From positions 3,968,001 to 4,032,000 of the forward strand of contig NC_089431.1 of assembly GCF_026210795.1 (NCBI RefSeq): DNA of 64,000 nt, in the 5' to 3' direction. Below are positions 32,432-44,117 of the stretch, one piece after another (within the stretch, counting starts at the first letter, position 1; every line of letters begins with the position of its first letter). A program made the position numbers and the translations under genes. Under the pieces are notes generated by a model that was given only the letters and a program-made list of their open reading frames with translations, did not search any database and was not told where the DNA came from. The DNA is from Rhizophagus irregularis (Eukaryota; Glomeromycota; Glomeromycetes; Glomerales; Glomeraceae).

Positions 32432-35400
32432 TTAATAAAGATGGGAAAAGAAATTAAATCGATATTTCCTTTGAGAGTGTTCCCAAAATGGTTCATTAAT
32501 TAAATATTCAGGTTTAAATTCAGGTTGAATAATGTTGAATTTCTTAGGAATTCTTTGTGGTCTACTATATCCATCATTTTGTACTTCATAAATATTCTTT
32601 TCTTCGCCAATAATTGCTAGAAAACATTCAGCTGAATTAATAGGTTCTTCTGTTGGATTAATTCTTGAGAGAGCATCTGCATTGGCATTGGCTTTTCCAG
32701 CTCTATGCTGAATAGTAAAATCATATTGCTGTAGTTGCATAATCCATCTCGCTCTCCTTCCAGTTGGAATTTTTGAAGTTTGTAACCATTTGAGGGCAGA
32801 ATGGTCAGTAACTACTGAGAAAGGTAATAATCCTAAATAATGCTGAAAATAATTAATTGCCCATACAATAGCCAAACATTCTAGGTCTGTTACAGCATAG
32901 TTTTGTTCATGTTTATTTAAACTTCTACTTGCATAAGCAACTACATATTCTTTTCCTTCTTTATCTTTTTGAGAGAGTACAGCTCCTAATCCTGTTCCAG
33001 AAGCATCAGTATATAAAATAAAAGGTTGTTCAAAGTCGGGATACCTCAAAATAGGTGCTGAGATTAATCTTTCTTTCAGGTGTTCAAATGCTTTCTGTTG
33101 CTTCTCTGTCCATTGAAATGGAGTTTCTTTTTGTAATAACTTAGAGATAGGCTTCGCAATTTTAGAAAAATCCTTGATAAATTTTCTGTAATAGGAGAAT
33201 AATCCTAAAGCCGATCTAATTTCAGTAACAGAGGTGGGTGCAGGAAAATTTCTAATCTTCTCTATTTTTGAAGGATCAACTCTTATACCATCTCTTCCTA
33301 CGATATGTCCAAGGAAAGCAATACTAGGAAGGCAAAAATAACATTTCTTCAGCTTAATTTTTAAATTAGCATTTCTGAGCGCTTGGAAAACTTGAGTAAT
33401 ATTATCCAGATGTTGTTCAAAGGTCTTTGAGTAAATAATTATGTCATCTAAATAAACAGCCACGAATTTTCCCAAAAACTCTTGTAATATATAGTTCATT
33501 AACCTTTGGAAGGTTCCTGGAGCATTCCTCAATCCAAAAGGCATGACGTTGAATTCATATAATCCAAAATCTGTTATAAAAGCTGTTTTTTCCTTGTCTT
33601 TAGGATCCATTTCCACTTGCCAAAAGCCACTAGCAAGGTCTAATGTAGAGAACCAATTAGCAGTTCTGAAGGATTCAAGCAAATCATCGATACGAGGTAA
33701 GGGATATGCGTCAGGTTTTGTAACTTTATTGAGCGGTCTATAATCAACACACATTCGCAGGTCTCCTCCTTTCTTGTCTACTATTACTACTGGTGCAGCC
33801 CATGGGCTCATGGATTTCTTTATCATTCCTTGTTGTTCCAACTTCTTTATTTCTTCTCTAAGGAATTCTTTCTTCTTAGGGTTAGTTCTGTAGGGACTTC
33901 TTGCTTGAGGTGCAGCGTCTCCAGTGTGGATTTGATGTTTAATTAATCCAGTTCTCCCAATATCAGTCTGGCTCTTTGCACAAATATCTTCATTGTTGTT
34001 CAATACTTGTTGGAATTGTGTCTGTTGATGATCTGTAAGCGGTCCGACATGTAGGTCTTTTTGGATATTCCACTCATTTCCTTTTTCTGCTTGAGCTAAG
34101 AATAGTGCAGGATTATCAGTTTTATCTTCATCATCTTCAGTTAGGTAATCATTTAAAATATCTTCTAATAAATTATATTGGTCAGGACTTTCCTCCTTTT
34201 CATCCCAAGGGTTATAGTTTAGTGGTTGTTGATACCATTGTTCCCATATTTCTTCATCTTCACTTGATTCACTATTAAGAAGGTGAATCTCTTTTTCAAT
34301 TAGGTCATCCTCATACTCATATTCATCAAAAATTTCGTCTATTTCATTGTCAATTTCTTCTTCTTGGAAAGATACATATCTGGGAACTTCTCCAATATGA
34401 ATTGAAATAGGTGCAAGAATAGTTTTAGCTAGGAAAGTCAATTGAACTGATTTATTATTGAAATCAAGTACAGCTCTGGTACGCCTAAACCAGTCAGTTC
34501 CTAAGAGTAGGGTTTCATCCTTTGAGTCAATAACATGGAAAGTGGTAGGGATAAGGAGAGTTTGAATTACTATAGGTACTTTTTCTATTTGTCCTAAGGC
34601 TCTGTTTCTTGTCCCATCCGCAGTGACTACAATAGTGTTGGAGGGTTTAGTGATTTCCAATCTCAACTTTCGAGCAAGAGATTTGGTGATAACACAAACA
34701 GCAGCTCCTGAATCTAAAATTGCATAAACAGGATCTCCTTTAATTCTCACTGCACATTTCACAGCAGTGGTGTCTCTAGTATCACTTTCTTCTGAATCAG
34801 AGATTCTATCTACATAGTTAGTTTCTTGAGTCTTAGGTGGTCTTCTCAAAATTCTGGCAAAATCTTTCTTTTGGTCGTTATATTTCAAAAGTTGTCCAAT
34901 CTTTGCTGAAGATGGCATATTTAATATGTCATCTGAAATGCGATAAGGAGGCATCTGTTCAATAATTGAGGGCATTCTTGGGGTTCTTTTAACAGTTCTT
35001 TTTGGTGGGACAGCAGGAGTAGCAGTTGTTTCAATAACTTCATCCATTGGAATATTGATATTTTGTCTTGGTTGGGGTCTTCTCAATCTCTGTTCTTGTT
35101 GTGATTCAGATGAAATAATATTTTCTACAGCTCTTGGTTGTTTAGGTTTTGGCCTATAGTTAGTGGTTGGTTGAGATCTAGAACGAGTAGTGACATAGGC
35201 TTCAGCTTCCTCATAATTGTCATCGTAATAATCTTGATAATATTCATCTTCATAATAATTATCATAAGAATCATAAGTTTCTTCATATGTTTCCAAATAA
35301 TGAGCATCTCTTCTTTGAGGTCTTCTTGCATTTCTTTCTGACATACAATCTCTAGCGTAATGTCCTTTTTCTCCACATCTGTAACATTCGATATCTCTTA

Positions 35401-36769
35401 TATCAGTTCTGGGTCTATTAGGTCTGAAAGTTTGGGTTAAATTATTTGGTTGAGTATATCTCGCAGGTTGGATTCTTCTAACAGGTTGTGGTTGAATGGG
35501 TTGAGTTTGAGCTAATAAAGCACTAGATAAATTTGCATAGTTAAGTGAAAGTTTCTGCATTTGTTGAGTTAATGCTTCAATTGCTTCCATTTGAGGACTT
35601 TCAGTTTTTGCAGGTGTGGTTGATACAGTAGCTACTTTAGTAGCAATTCCAGTAACACTTGGTCCTAAATGTGCGTAATTTAATCCAGTTTCAACTTTTC
35701 TTGCATTACTAATGACAGCGGCTAAAGTATCAGCATTTTGTAAATGTACCATAGGAGTGATAGTAGGAGTTAATCCAAAAAGAAACATTCTAATTTTCTG
35801 AGCATCAGGAATAGCATTGGTAGTATCAACTCTCTTTAATAACCTTTGGAATTTAGTGGCATAATCATCTACTGTTTCATTACTACCTTGTCTTAAGGTG
35901 AGTAATTCCTGATACCATTTATTTTTGCGAGTATCATTTGCAAAATATCCTGTAAAAAGATCTGTAAAGTTATTGCCAGTATTTTGTCCAGTTGCCCAGT
36001 TGTTACCCATTGTAGCAGAACTATTATCATACCAATCAGATGCAGCACCTCTTAGATAAGAAGCTGCAACTGCTAGTTTTCTTTCAGGAGTAGTCCAACC
36101 ATTAGTAGCAGCAGCCTTTTCAAAAATTGCTAACCATTCGATAGGATCTTCATCTTCTTTTCCAGAGAAGGGTTCAATTTTCGCAATATTACTTCCTCTA
36201 CTCAAAAGATTGGCAGCATTATTACCAAAAACAGTTTGCAAAGCATTGGTGATAGCAGCTTCGTCAGCCATATTTTGATTATAAACAGAAGGGTTATCTA
36301 TAAAATTATTAGGGTTATTATTTCTTTCAGTTTGGATGTCAGTATTAAGTTGAGCAACTAATTGAGGTGTAACAGGATTATTAAAACAGTTTGTTCTATA
36401 AGTAAGATTGAAGAAGAAAAATACTAGATTTCTGATAGGATCAGGTCTTTGCTGGTATCTAATACTAAAAAGTAGTTTACTAGATAGGATTAAAACTTGG
36501 AGTCCTTTGATTCTATTGTTATCTAATTGAAATGCTTGACAGAAGATAGGTAAAGCCCTTATAGTGTAGGAGGTATAACTAACTGCAAAGAAGTAGTTAC
36601 TAATCCAATTCCAGAAATTTTGAAAGGCAGGTGGTAAAACAAGAGGTGGAGGATAACAGATACGACAAGAATGATCTACAGTAGTAGGTGGATTTATATT
36701 TGAAAGATGTTGAGCAGTATGGCGAATAGTTAATTGTAATTGTTGTTCGAAATGATCTTGTATGGTCAT
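32432..36769 (-). CDS. Gag-protease-reverse transcriptase-RNase H polyprotein (1,445 aa)
   Basis: A single open frame. Gag region: about 200-300, with the PFSGKEDEDPIEWLAIFE and YLRGAASDWYD retrotransposon-gag motifs. CCHC zinc knuckle CYRCGEKGHYARDC: residues 462-475. Acidic spacer. Aspartic protease: DSGA at residue 686 with LLGTDWF downstream. Reverse transcriptase: LDLASGFWQ and YLDD at 1106-1109. RNase H: YTDASGTGLGAVL with Asp at 1255. It ends FNFFSHLY before a TAA at 32432-32434. All catalytic motifs looked intact, so the element may be active. The ATG lies just after the primer site. Unusually, the integrase is not in this frame but starts 123 bases further on. Confidence 0.95.
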   Translation of the reverse strand: MTIQDHFEQQLQLTIRHTAQHLSNINPPTTVDHSCRICYPPPLVLPPAFQNFWNWISNYFFAVSYTSYTIRALPIFCQAFQLDNNRIKGLQVLILSSKLLFSIRYQQRPDPIRNLVFFFFNLTYRTNCFNNPVTPQLVAQLNTDIQTERNNNPNNFIDNPSVYNQNMADEAAITNALQTVFGNNAANLLSRGSNIAKIEPFSGKEDEDPIEWLAIFEKAAATNGWTTPERKLAVAASYLRGAASDWYDNSSATMGNNWATGQNTGNNFTDLFTGYFANDTRKNKWYQELLTLRQGSNETVDDYATKFQRLLKRVDTTNAIPDAQKIRMFLFGLTPTITPMVHLQNADTLAAVISNARKVETGLNYAHLGPSVTGIATKVATVSTTPAKTESPQMEAIEALTQQMQKLSLNYANLSSALLAQTQPIQPQPVRRIQPARYTQPNNLTQTFRPNRPRTDIRDIECYRCGEKGHYARDCMSERNARRPQRRDAHYLETYEETYDSYDNYYEDEYYQDYYDDNYEEAEAYVTTRSRSQPTTNYRPKPKQPRAVENIISSESQQEQRLRRPQPRQNINIPMDEVIETTATPAVPPKRTVKRTPRMPSIIEQMPPYRISDDILNMPSSAKIGQLLKYNDQKKDFARILRRPPKTQETNYVDRISDSEESDTRDTTAVKCAVRIKGDPVYAILDSGAAVCVITKSLARKLRLEITKPSNTIVVTADGTRNRALGQIEKVPIVIQTLLIPTTFHVIDSKDETLLLGTDWFRRTRAVLDFNNKSVQLTFLAKTILAPISIHIGEVPRYVSFQEEEIDNEIDEIFDEYEYEDDLIEKEIHLLNSESSEDEEIWEQWYQQPLNYNPWDEKEESPDQYNLLEDILNDYLTEDDEDKTDNPALFLAQAEKGNEWNIQKDLHVGPLTDHQQTQFQQVLNNNEDICAKSQTDIGRTGLIKHQIHTGDAAPQARSPYRTNPKKKEFLREEIKKLEQQGMIKKSMSPWAAPVVIVDKKGGDLRMCVDYRPLNKVTKPDAYPLPRIDDLLESFRTANWFSTLDLASGFWQVEMDPKDKEKTAFITDFGLYEFNVMPFGLRNAPGTFQRLMNYILQEFLGKFVAVYLDDIIIYSKTFEQHLDNITQVFQALRNANLKIKLKKCYFCLPSIAFLGHIVGRDGIRVDPSKIEKIRNFPAPTSVTEIRSALGLFSYYRKFIKDFSKIAKPISKLLQKETPFQWTEKQQKAFEHLKERLISAPILRYPDFEQPFILYTDASGTGLGAVLSQKDKEGKEYVVAYASRSLNKHEQNYAVTDLECLAIVWAINYFQHYLGLLPFSVVTDHSALKWLQTSKIPTGRRARWIMQLQQYDFTIQHRAGKANANADALSRINPTEEPINSAECFLAIIGEEKNIYEVQNDGYSRPQRIPKKFNIIQPEFKPEYLINEPFWEHSQRKYRFNFFSHLY

Positions 36770-36782
36770 AAATCTCTTATGA

Positions 36783-36799
36783 CCTGGCAGGAATCACCA
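36783..36799 (-). promoter_or_regulatory. Candidate primer binding site
   Basis: On the minus strand, TGGTGATTCCTGCCAGG starts three bases after the 5' LTR. TGG at its start fits pairing with a tRNA 3' CCA end. The matching tRNA was not determined. The gag ATG (36769) follows 13 bases after this site. Confidence 0.55.
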
Positions 36800-36802
36800 C
36801 TT

Positions 36803-37291
36803 TGTTAACAGGTCCGTCTCAGACTCTGTCAACTATAACTAAACGTTAGGGAGTCAATAGCTATAACGTAGTTTATATCAGCAAGACACGCAAAAACACA
36901 ATACGCAAAATATAACACAATCACAGTTCGTTTTTAATATAAGAGTTTATTAAATAGTTAATACAAGTTAATCCCTAACTTATACTATCTATTTTCTATC
37001 TATTTGACACACTGACACACTCACACTCTTAACTCAAGAAAAATCAAAAGATATTTATACAAAAATAAAATATAAAGAGAATAATATAACTAAAATAAAT
37101 AAAATAAATATAATAAATAAAAGAAATAATAAAAATAATAAAAATAACATAAATAATATAAATAACAAAAATAATAATTGTAACGTTAATCAGATCTACA
37201 AAATTATTAGATTACATAATGATTGATCTACTAATTAATCATCTGATTTTTAAGTCACGTGATTTTTACTGCGCCATGATCTTCGTTATCA
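36803..37291 (-). repeat. 5' LTR (489 bp)
   Basis: In element orientation this is the 5' LTR and should hold the promoter. It appears identical to the copy at 28747-29235 (constant offset of 8,056). The frame reading from its end into the host exon at 37219 is not a gene of its own. Confidence 0.95.
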
Positions 37292-39414
37292 CCGTTCTCT
37301 ATCTTAAAGATCAAAAAAGTGCATTATGGGAAAGATTCTCAGCTATATATCCTGATGGAATGAAACGAACTTCCTTTATGGCTCGTTTGCAAAATGGAAG
37401 ATTCAAATATCGTGATGGCTTGGGAGGACTTTGTCTTATTTGTAATGATTATGCTTATCAACCATTTGAAGATTTGATCAAATTAGTATCAAATAATATT
37501 ACAAATACGAAAACGAAGGTAAAAAAACATTGAATTACCTTATATTATACTTGTTTCATAAAAATTCTAATTATAAACAGTATTATTGTTAGAATGAATT
37601 GATAACTCAATTGGAAATGCTTCGCCGTCACTTAAAAAAAAATTATGAAAACGAATTATTAGTACACGATAATGGCACAACAAAACACGTGGATTGTATA
37701 AATCACTGTTTACTGCATGCATTTGGCGAATGTGTAGAGCAACACTTTTCACGTTGTGCAGCATGTGACAAACTTTTTGAAGTTTTTGCAACTTTGTCGC
37801 ATTTATTAGGACATTCATATAATACATTACTTTCAGAATATCAGGAAAAACTCACCTGCTACCTGGCTCATCAAACACGAAAAAAATATTTGAGTGCACA
37901 GTTCAATGCAGTGTTAGATGAATTAGATAATCATGGAGCTATCATAGTAGTTGATTACAAAATGTGTATTCTTCCAGCAACAGCAAGAGAAACAAAAAGC
38001 GAATTTTTCGGCAAAAGAGGCTGGACACTTCACACAACTCTTATTTTTCAAAAAAAAAACAATGAAAAAATGGATGTCCAAGCATATGACCATTGGTCTT
38101 GTGATACGAAACAAGATGCCTGGTTTACGGCATCTTGTTTTGAAGCTGTATTTAATACCATAAGTCCTCGTCCACGTTGGATTAAAATCATTTCTGATAA
38201 TGGTGGCCATTATCATAATTCTGAGCTCATGGCTATTGTAAGTCATTGGTATGATTGGTATGGAGTTGAGGTACGTGGGTGGATATTTTTGGAACCTGGT
38301 GAAGCCAAAACCACTGTAGATTCACACCATGCAACGGTATGTTAGCTGTTGTTTGGTTTTTCATATTTTTTTTTTTTATTCAAAATATTTATTTTTGTAA
38401 ATAAAAAAGATTGCTCATGCAATAAAACGATATGTTCGAATTGGTTGTGAACTTACATCAGGTCAAGATATTGAAAGAGCAATAGAAGAATTGAGTGGAA
38501 CTTCAGTTGCTCAAATTGAACCTAATCGGAATAAAAATAATGAAAATATGGTTTTAGAAAAATCATGGTATGAATATTATATTACTAAATTTGTTGGAAT
38601 TCCTTACAATCACGTCATTATTCTTTATTTCTCAAATATAGCAACACTAATTATAAAAAAACTAAAACCATACCTGGCATCTCCAAATGGTTTGTGTGGG
38701 ATTGGCCAATAACTGAGGAGGCTGCAGGATATGTTAGAGCAAAATCGCTTCCAAATATTGGAAAATGGACAGAATTTTCACCCGCTGACATAAATACATT
38801 TTGTGGTGAAATAAATCGTCCTAATCCTGAATATACAACACCAACAAAGCCAAAAACACCATGGTTAACATCATTGTCAATGAAAAAAGGTATGCAAAAA
38901 TCACTTGAACGTGACGAAACGCAAAATTCACCAACTCCAATATCAAATCAAATGGGGTAAGTTTGAATTTCTATATTTTATAAAAAAATAAATAAATAAA
39001 AATAAAAATACTAACAATTCAAATATTGATAGGGTTGATACAGAATTTCCACTGAAACCTGGCTGGGCATTAAAAGAAAATCAAAAAATGGGTAATAAAG
39101 GAGGAGGTAAACGCATAAGCAAGAAAGTTATACAATACTTGCAGGCTTATTTTCATGCAGGTAATCTCAATCCAAAAGACCGATACACTGCTGAAAAAAT
39201 GCATGAAAGTTTGAAAGAGTTAGCACATGAAAATGAACTTAGCGTTGAAGATATTCCGGAAGTAAAAACAATAAAGGGATGGATAGGAAGGTATAGTGCC
39301 TCCTCTAAAAAAGAAATGTCCGAAAAAGCATTGGAGCAATGTGCACTTGAAGAAAGTAGTTTAATTACGAATACTACTCACAATAGAGCCAGCAAGCGGC
39401 AAAAAAGAGGCTAA

Positions 39415-39811
39415 ATTTAAATATTTTGAATTTTTTGAATCTCATTATATGTTGAAAAGTACTATGAAATCTGCCGTTCCCTTATATAAAACTTTTTAAA
39501 ATAAAACGAAAAAAAAACTTTTTATTATTTTTGTGGCTTTTCGGACATGTGATAAATGATGTAATTTAATAACTACTTTTAGTAACGAATGTGTCAAATT
39601 TTTTGGTTAGTGCAAAATGATGAAATTAGTGGTGATCTACATTAATAGCCCCACGTTTCACTATGTTAATTTCTACCCATTATATACGGATCGGCAATTA
39701 ATAGCTTAAAAATTGAGCTTGAAGATGATTATAAACAAAAATAAATGTTTATCTAAGAAAATTAAGTAGACGGCAATTACGAAAATAATTGCTGAGAAGA
39801 AGATGATGATG
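39415..39811. other. Intergenic, AT-rich
   Basis: The 3' flank of the DDE-like gene, with AATAAAACG (39501-39509) as a possible polyadenylation region. No terminal repeat of a transposon could be recognised here. Confidence 0.35.
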
Positions 39812-42800
39812 ATAATCATTACCTTCCCCCTCCCATACCTCCTAATGAAGTTGAACGTAGAAGAGCGTTATGGAGATTTTAAATACTTAATACATTAAAT
39901 GTTCTTTTGATAATGCTACAATACGAGTAAAATTAACATCATTTGAAGACATCAATATCAATGATATCACTTCTCAATACTACTCATCAATGATTTAAAG
40001 CTGAAGATGGTATGAGATGTAGTGAAACTATTAGTAGGATAAGTTTTTGTAGTATTATAAGAAAATGATGAACTATTTGTAGAAATTTATTGCTACTGAG
40101 GATTGGAGATTTCGTAATAATCCTTTAGTTACTGGCCTCCTTTATAAGATTTTATACTAATACCCCTTTACGAACCGATGATGGTCATAATATTAGTACT
40201 ATATGTGTGAATCTAGGGATAGTTTTTCAAAAATGGTCGTTAAAGTTTAAAGGAAATTGCTAAAGTTTTCACGAGAGAATTAGAATTATGGACCGATACT
40301 TCACATTTACGTGTAAGAAATAAGATACAAGAGAGTATAGTTGATTTTAGTAAATTTGTTTGGAAATTCAATTGGCTAATAATTCTAGTAATAATGATGA
40401 AAATAAGATAGTAAAATCTACTATTGGTGATCCTATTATGAAACAATATTTTAATAGGGCTGTTAAATTAATGAGAGACACTTTAAATGTAGATTCAGTT
40501 TATTTATTAGAGATGGCTCTCGTCCTTTATCTATAACTTCTCGTGATTCAAATAATTTCATTTTAAACGCTCATCCTCCCGATGTACCATCAAGTTATTT
40601 AAGATCTCTAGCTTCTGCTGGTGAAATTGAATTATCTCCTGAAGTTTTAAAAGCTTCTATGATTACTTCTTATTTTACTTATTAATGCAAGCTCATTCAC
40701 AAGGGTGTATTTATCAAAATTCTTTACCCATTATCGACCCTCTTTCCTGATGATGTACATTCCGGTATTGTTGTACCGATTTATGATGATACACAGAATG
40801 CTTTTTATTTCTTAATCGCTATGACAAAGATCCACAAAGACAATTTGAAGATGAAGAACGTGATTATTTGAGTAATTTTGGTGTAAATATTGTTAATGAA
40901 GTATTAAAAAGAAGAGTTATCATTGCTGATAGAGCAAAAGGTGCATTCATTTCTTCAATATCTCATGAACTAAGAAATCCTCTTCAAAGATCCAGTTAGC
41001 CAAAAGAAATTAAATGAAAAGAAAATGATAATAAAATAGTGAATAAAAATAATAAAAAGAAGAAGAACAGAAGGAACGTTAAATTATTAGAGGAAGTATC
41101 TGATGAAGCTTGTTTCGTAGGTCAACAGATGGTATATATAATGAAAATAATAAAATAGCCAATTCTATGAATAAAAACAATGACGAAGAAAATTTATTAA
41201 TGGAGAATAATAATAATACTGCTATCATATAACACAAGCAAGGAAAAAACGTGTATATGATTTATTACATCCTAATCAATCTCATCATCAACAAGCTGAT
41301 TATGTTTTACTTATGATGTTGATCCAAGAAATTGAAGATAATGCATTAAAACAATTATTAATGAATGTAAGTTATAAAAATATAACATTACTTTTTAAAA
41401 AAGAAAAAAAAATCTTGTTAAACTAATTTATAATTTGATTATTTAGATTATCGGGTAAATTTATTAATTTTTATTTAAATTTGTGTCAAAACCTTAGTTT
41501 ATCAGTTATTATTTACCTTATAATAATATGAGGATAAGTTTGTGCCGAAGTATAATTCTGGATTTTACCCGAATTACACGAAAATTAGATTATTAGAGCG
41601 CACATATCGAAGTAAGTGTAACAATAACAGATATAACAGATTGACAATCCCGTTCCAACTTGGTTGTTTGTTTAATGTCTATCCCTTTTAACTTATTCCC
41701 TTTTAACTTATCAGTTATTCCCTTTTCACTTGTTTGCGCGAGCGTAACATCATCTCCCAATTTTTTTTTTTTTGAAAAAAAAATGAGACGCTAAGCAAAT
41801 AGTTAAATTGGAACGGTCTTAATTTAAAGTTATTCATATATATATATATATTTTTAAATAGGAATTCCATGAAATTTACGAAGAAAGGATATGTCTTAAT
41901 TTCATTAGCATCATTATCGTATTCATTATTAAGTGATCAATATAAGAAACATGCTGGAGTACAAGATACAACAACAACGGATACATCATCATCAAATAAT
42001 ATTCACGCGTTAATAACAATAACTGATAAGGATGTAGTATATCACCATCATTTTTATCAACAAATATGTTTCAACTATTTTCTCAAGAAAATTCTTTACA
42101 AGTTGGTACAGGATTAGGATTATCTATCGTAAAAATTATTAGTAGAAAAAATGTGAGGTAAATTAGATGTTGAAAGTGAATACAAAATTTAATGAAATTA
42201 AAACAGATAATAAAAATGATGATTTAGGAGATTTTAGTAATTCTTTAGATTCGTTTAATAATGAAAATGATAATTTAATTAAAGATTTGAAGAAAAATAA
42301 CGAAAAATTATTCTTTAAAAAGTCAAACAAAAAAGAATTGTAGTTAAATGTGTTGATGGTAAATTAAAAGAAGTTTTTGAAAGATATTTTAAAGGATGAC
42401 TTAGAGTTAAAGAACTTATTTGTGAATATAAAGAAAAGGTTACTGATAGTAATTTAGATTGTGATATTATATTTATTGTTGATAATATTGATCAACTTAA
42501 AAAAATCATTTCTAAAGTTGATACTAAACAAGCTCCTATAGTATTTACTACTACTTTAGCAAAACATGGTAAAATAGCAGATTTTGTGGAAAAATTACAG
42601 AAAGAAATTGAAGATACTCAACTTACACAAAGAAAAAGAAGAAAAGTTGTTATCCTTACACGTCTATGTGGACCTCGTAAATTAGAGAAAGCTATTGTTT
42701 CTGTACTTTCAAGTCAACAAGATGATGAAAAATTATTAGAAGAGGAAAATTCATATTTTCCAAAATTAATTATGACACCACCAATTTCAGAAGATGATAA

Positions 42801-44117
42801 TTCAAAACTTTATATTAGTTATAATTCTTCAGAAAAATCATCTAACAATTAACGATCCTTCAAATAAATCTGATTGTGATTCATCATTACTTTCCGTTGC
42901 ACTACCCTTACGACCCTGTTTTAACCGTTCCACCACACTTCCAAATCTTCATTTACCATCTGAAAATAAAGAACCAAAATTTTTACCTATTCCGAAATCA
43001 ACTTTTTTACTTATCCCTTCCACTTCACCTTATGCACGCCTACCGCAATGTCAACTTCGTTACCAAATACAGTATGTCAGAATCACTAAATATTAACCCT
43101 CCATCTTTAAATGAATTGAAAAAATCCAAATCAGCGAATTCATTGAGTTGTAATTTAGGACCTAAAGTTTTAGTGGTTGAAGATAATGCAGTTAATAGAA
43201 TGATTTTAGTTACATTTTTGAAAAAACGTGGGATTAGGTTAGATGAAGCTGAAAATGGAGCTATTAGAGTTGAAAAATTTAAAAAAGCATTAGATGATTA
43301 TGGAGAATATCCTAATCGAAAAGGATTTGATATCGTATTAATGTGCAAGTAAATTTTTATACTTTTTTTAGTAAATCTATGTATACGTGTATTTAATTAA
43401 AATATATATATATATATATTAAATAATTTTTTTTTATTTGTAGACATACAATTGCCTGTAATGAATGGTAATGTAGCAACAGCAGAAATACTTAAAATTG
43501 AAGAAGAATTCAACAATCCGAAATTTTCATTACCATCGACAGCAATAACCACAACAAATACAACACTCACTAAATATCCAGCTGCATCACCTACAATTAT
43601 AAATTTTGAATTTCCTCCTTCATCATGATTTAACAAAACTGAGACTCCTTCATTACCAGCTTAAGAATCAAATAATCATTTAAAGCCATTTACTCAAAAG
43701 AATAGAATTTTACAAAGAAGAGTATCGATCAATTCTCAAAACAATTCATTTTCAATCACAAGTTTATTATTAAAACCTAAAATATCGATAAAATACCTAA
43801 ATCAACAACAAAATTCAAAACATCACCTTTTTACCATCCCATCACCAATACCTTCATCACCAAGTTTTCCTATTATTGAAAATAATACTATCAATACTAT
43901 TACTAAACGTTCTCATTCTTTAACTGGATTAGCTAGTGAAGAAGATAAAGATCTAGCTTTTGAAAGTGAAGTTGATGGATTTTTAACCAAACCTGTTAGT
44001 TTAAAAATGTTGGAAAAAGTATTAAAAAAATGGTCAGAAAAAAAAGAACAATCAAGTGAAAATAGTAGTGTTGGAAGTAGTAATAGTAGTAATAGTAGTA
44101 GTGAAGGAAGTACATGA
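39812..44117 (+). pseudogene. Decayed GAF-type hybrid histidine kinase / response regulator
   Basis: Recognisable pieces in order: PPNEVERRRALW (about 39850); a GAF-like end ELELWTDTSHLRVRNKIQES (about 40290); SLASAGEIELSPEVLKAS (about 40615); FEDEERDYLSNFG; the H-box FISSISHELRNPLQ (about 40950-40990); LMMLIQEIEDNALK; the G2 box QVGTGLGLSIVKI (about 42100); a low-complexity linker; then a receiver domain from 43160 (KVLVVEDNAVNRMIL, AENGAIRVEKF, FDIVLM, IQLPVMNGNVATAEIL), ending VDGFLTKPVSLKMLEKVL and a stop at 44115. Many stops and frameshifts interrupt it. The family senses signals and phosphorelays His-Asp-His-Asp. The receiver's Asp position reads Tyr across the intron at 43345-43443. 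Confidence 0.75.
41649..41816. repeat. Possible small MITE inside the histidine kinase pseudogene
   Basis: CCGTTCCAACTT (41650-41661) and its near-inverse AAATTGGAACGG (41805-41816) are about 150 bp apart with a T-rich interior. No target duplication was found, so this is tentative. Confidence 0.3.

Larger units (their letters stand above)
28747..37291 (-). mobile_element. Ty3/gypsy LTR retrotransposon (8,545 bp), very recent
   Basis: Two 489-bp LTRs in the same orientation bound the element. On the plus strand they start TGTTAACAGG and end CGTTATCA. The target duplication is CCGT (28743-28746 and 37292-37295). The domain order gag-PR-RT-RH, then integrase on the minus strand, places it in Ty3/gypsy (Metaviridae). 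No difference between the LTRs was noticed by eye, which implies recent insertion. The site is inside exon 3 of the DDE-like gene, and removing the element plus one CCGT restores that exon's frame. Extra ORFs lie between the integrase and the 3' LTR, one of them antisense. Confidence 0.97.
27136..39414 (+). pseudogene. DDE-transposase-like multi-exon gene, split by a gypsy element
   Basis: Seven exons: 27136-28149, 28214-28477, 28550-28746 joined across the retrotransposon to 37296-37518, 37593-38336, 38410-38567, 38642-38956, 39033-39414. They total 3,297 nt = 1,099 codons, in phase throughout, with introns of 64-76 nt. Residues 1-240 form an unnamed domain (GEGINSGVCFSS, GFHDSYMIQ). A Cys/His cluster (CINHC, FGEC, RCAACDKLF) precedes an RNase H-like core. 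Candidate catalytic residues are D687 (VVDYKM), D768 (ISDNGGHYH) and E800 or E803 (FLEPGEAKT). The C-terminus is basic. One in-frame TGA (27850-27852) and the gypsy insertion inactivate it. I recall this as a high-copy, uncharacterised family in Rhizophagus. The transposase role is inferred. Confidence 0.75.

Noticed and set aside
33543-33743. Plus-strand frames opposite gag-pol (also 31329, 31873, 35138)
   Set aside because: Antisense shadows of well-supported pol and integrase coding sequence, unlike the frame at 29637 which lies outside pol.
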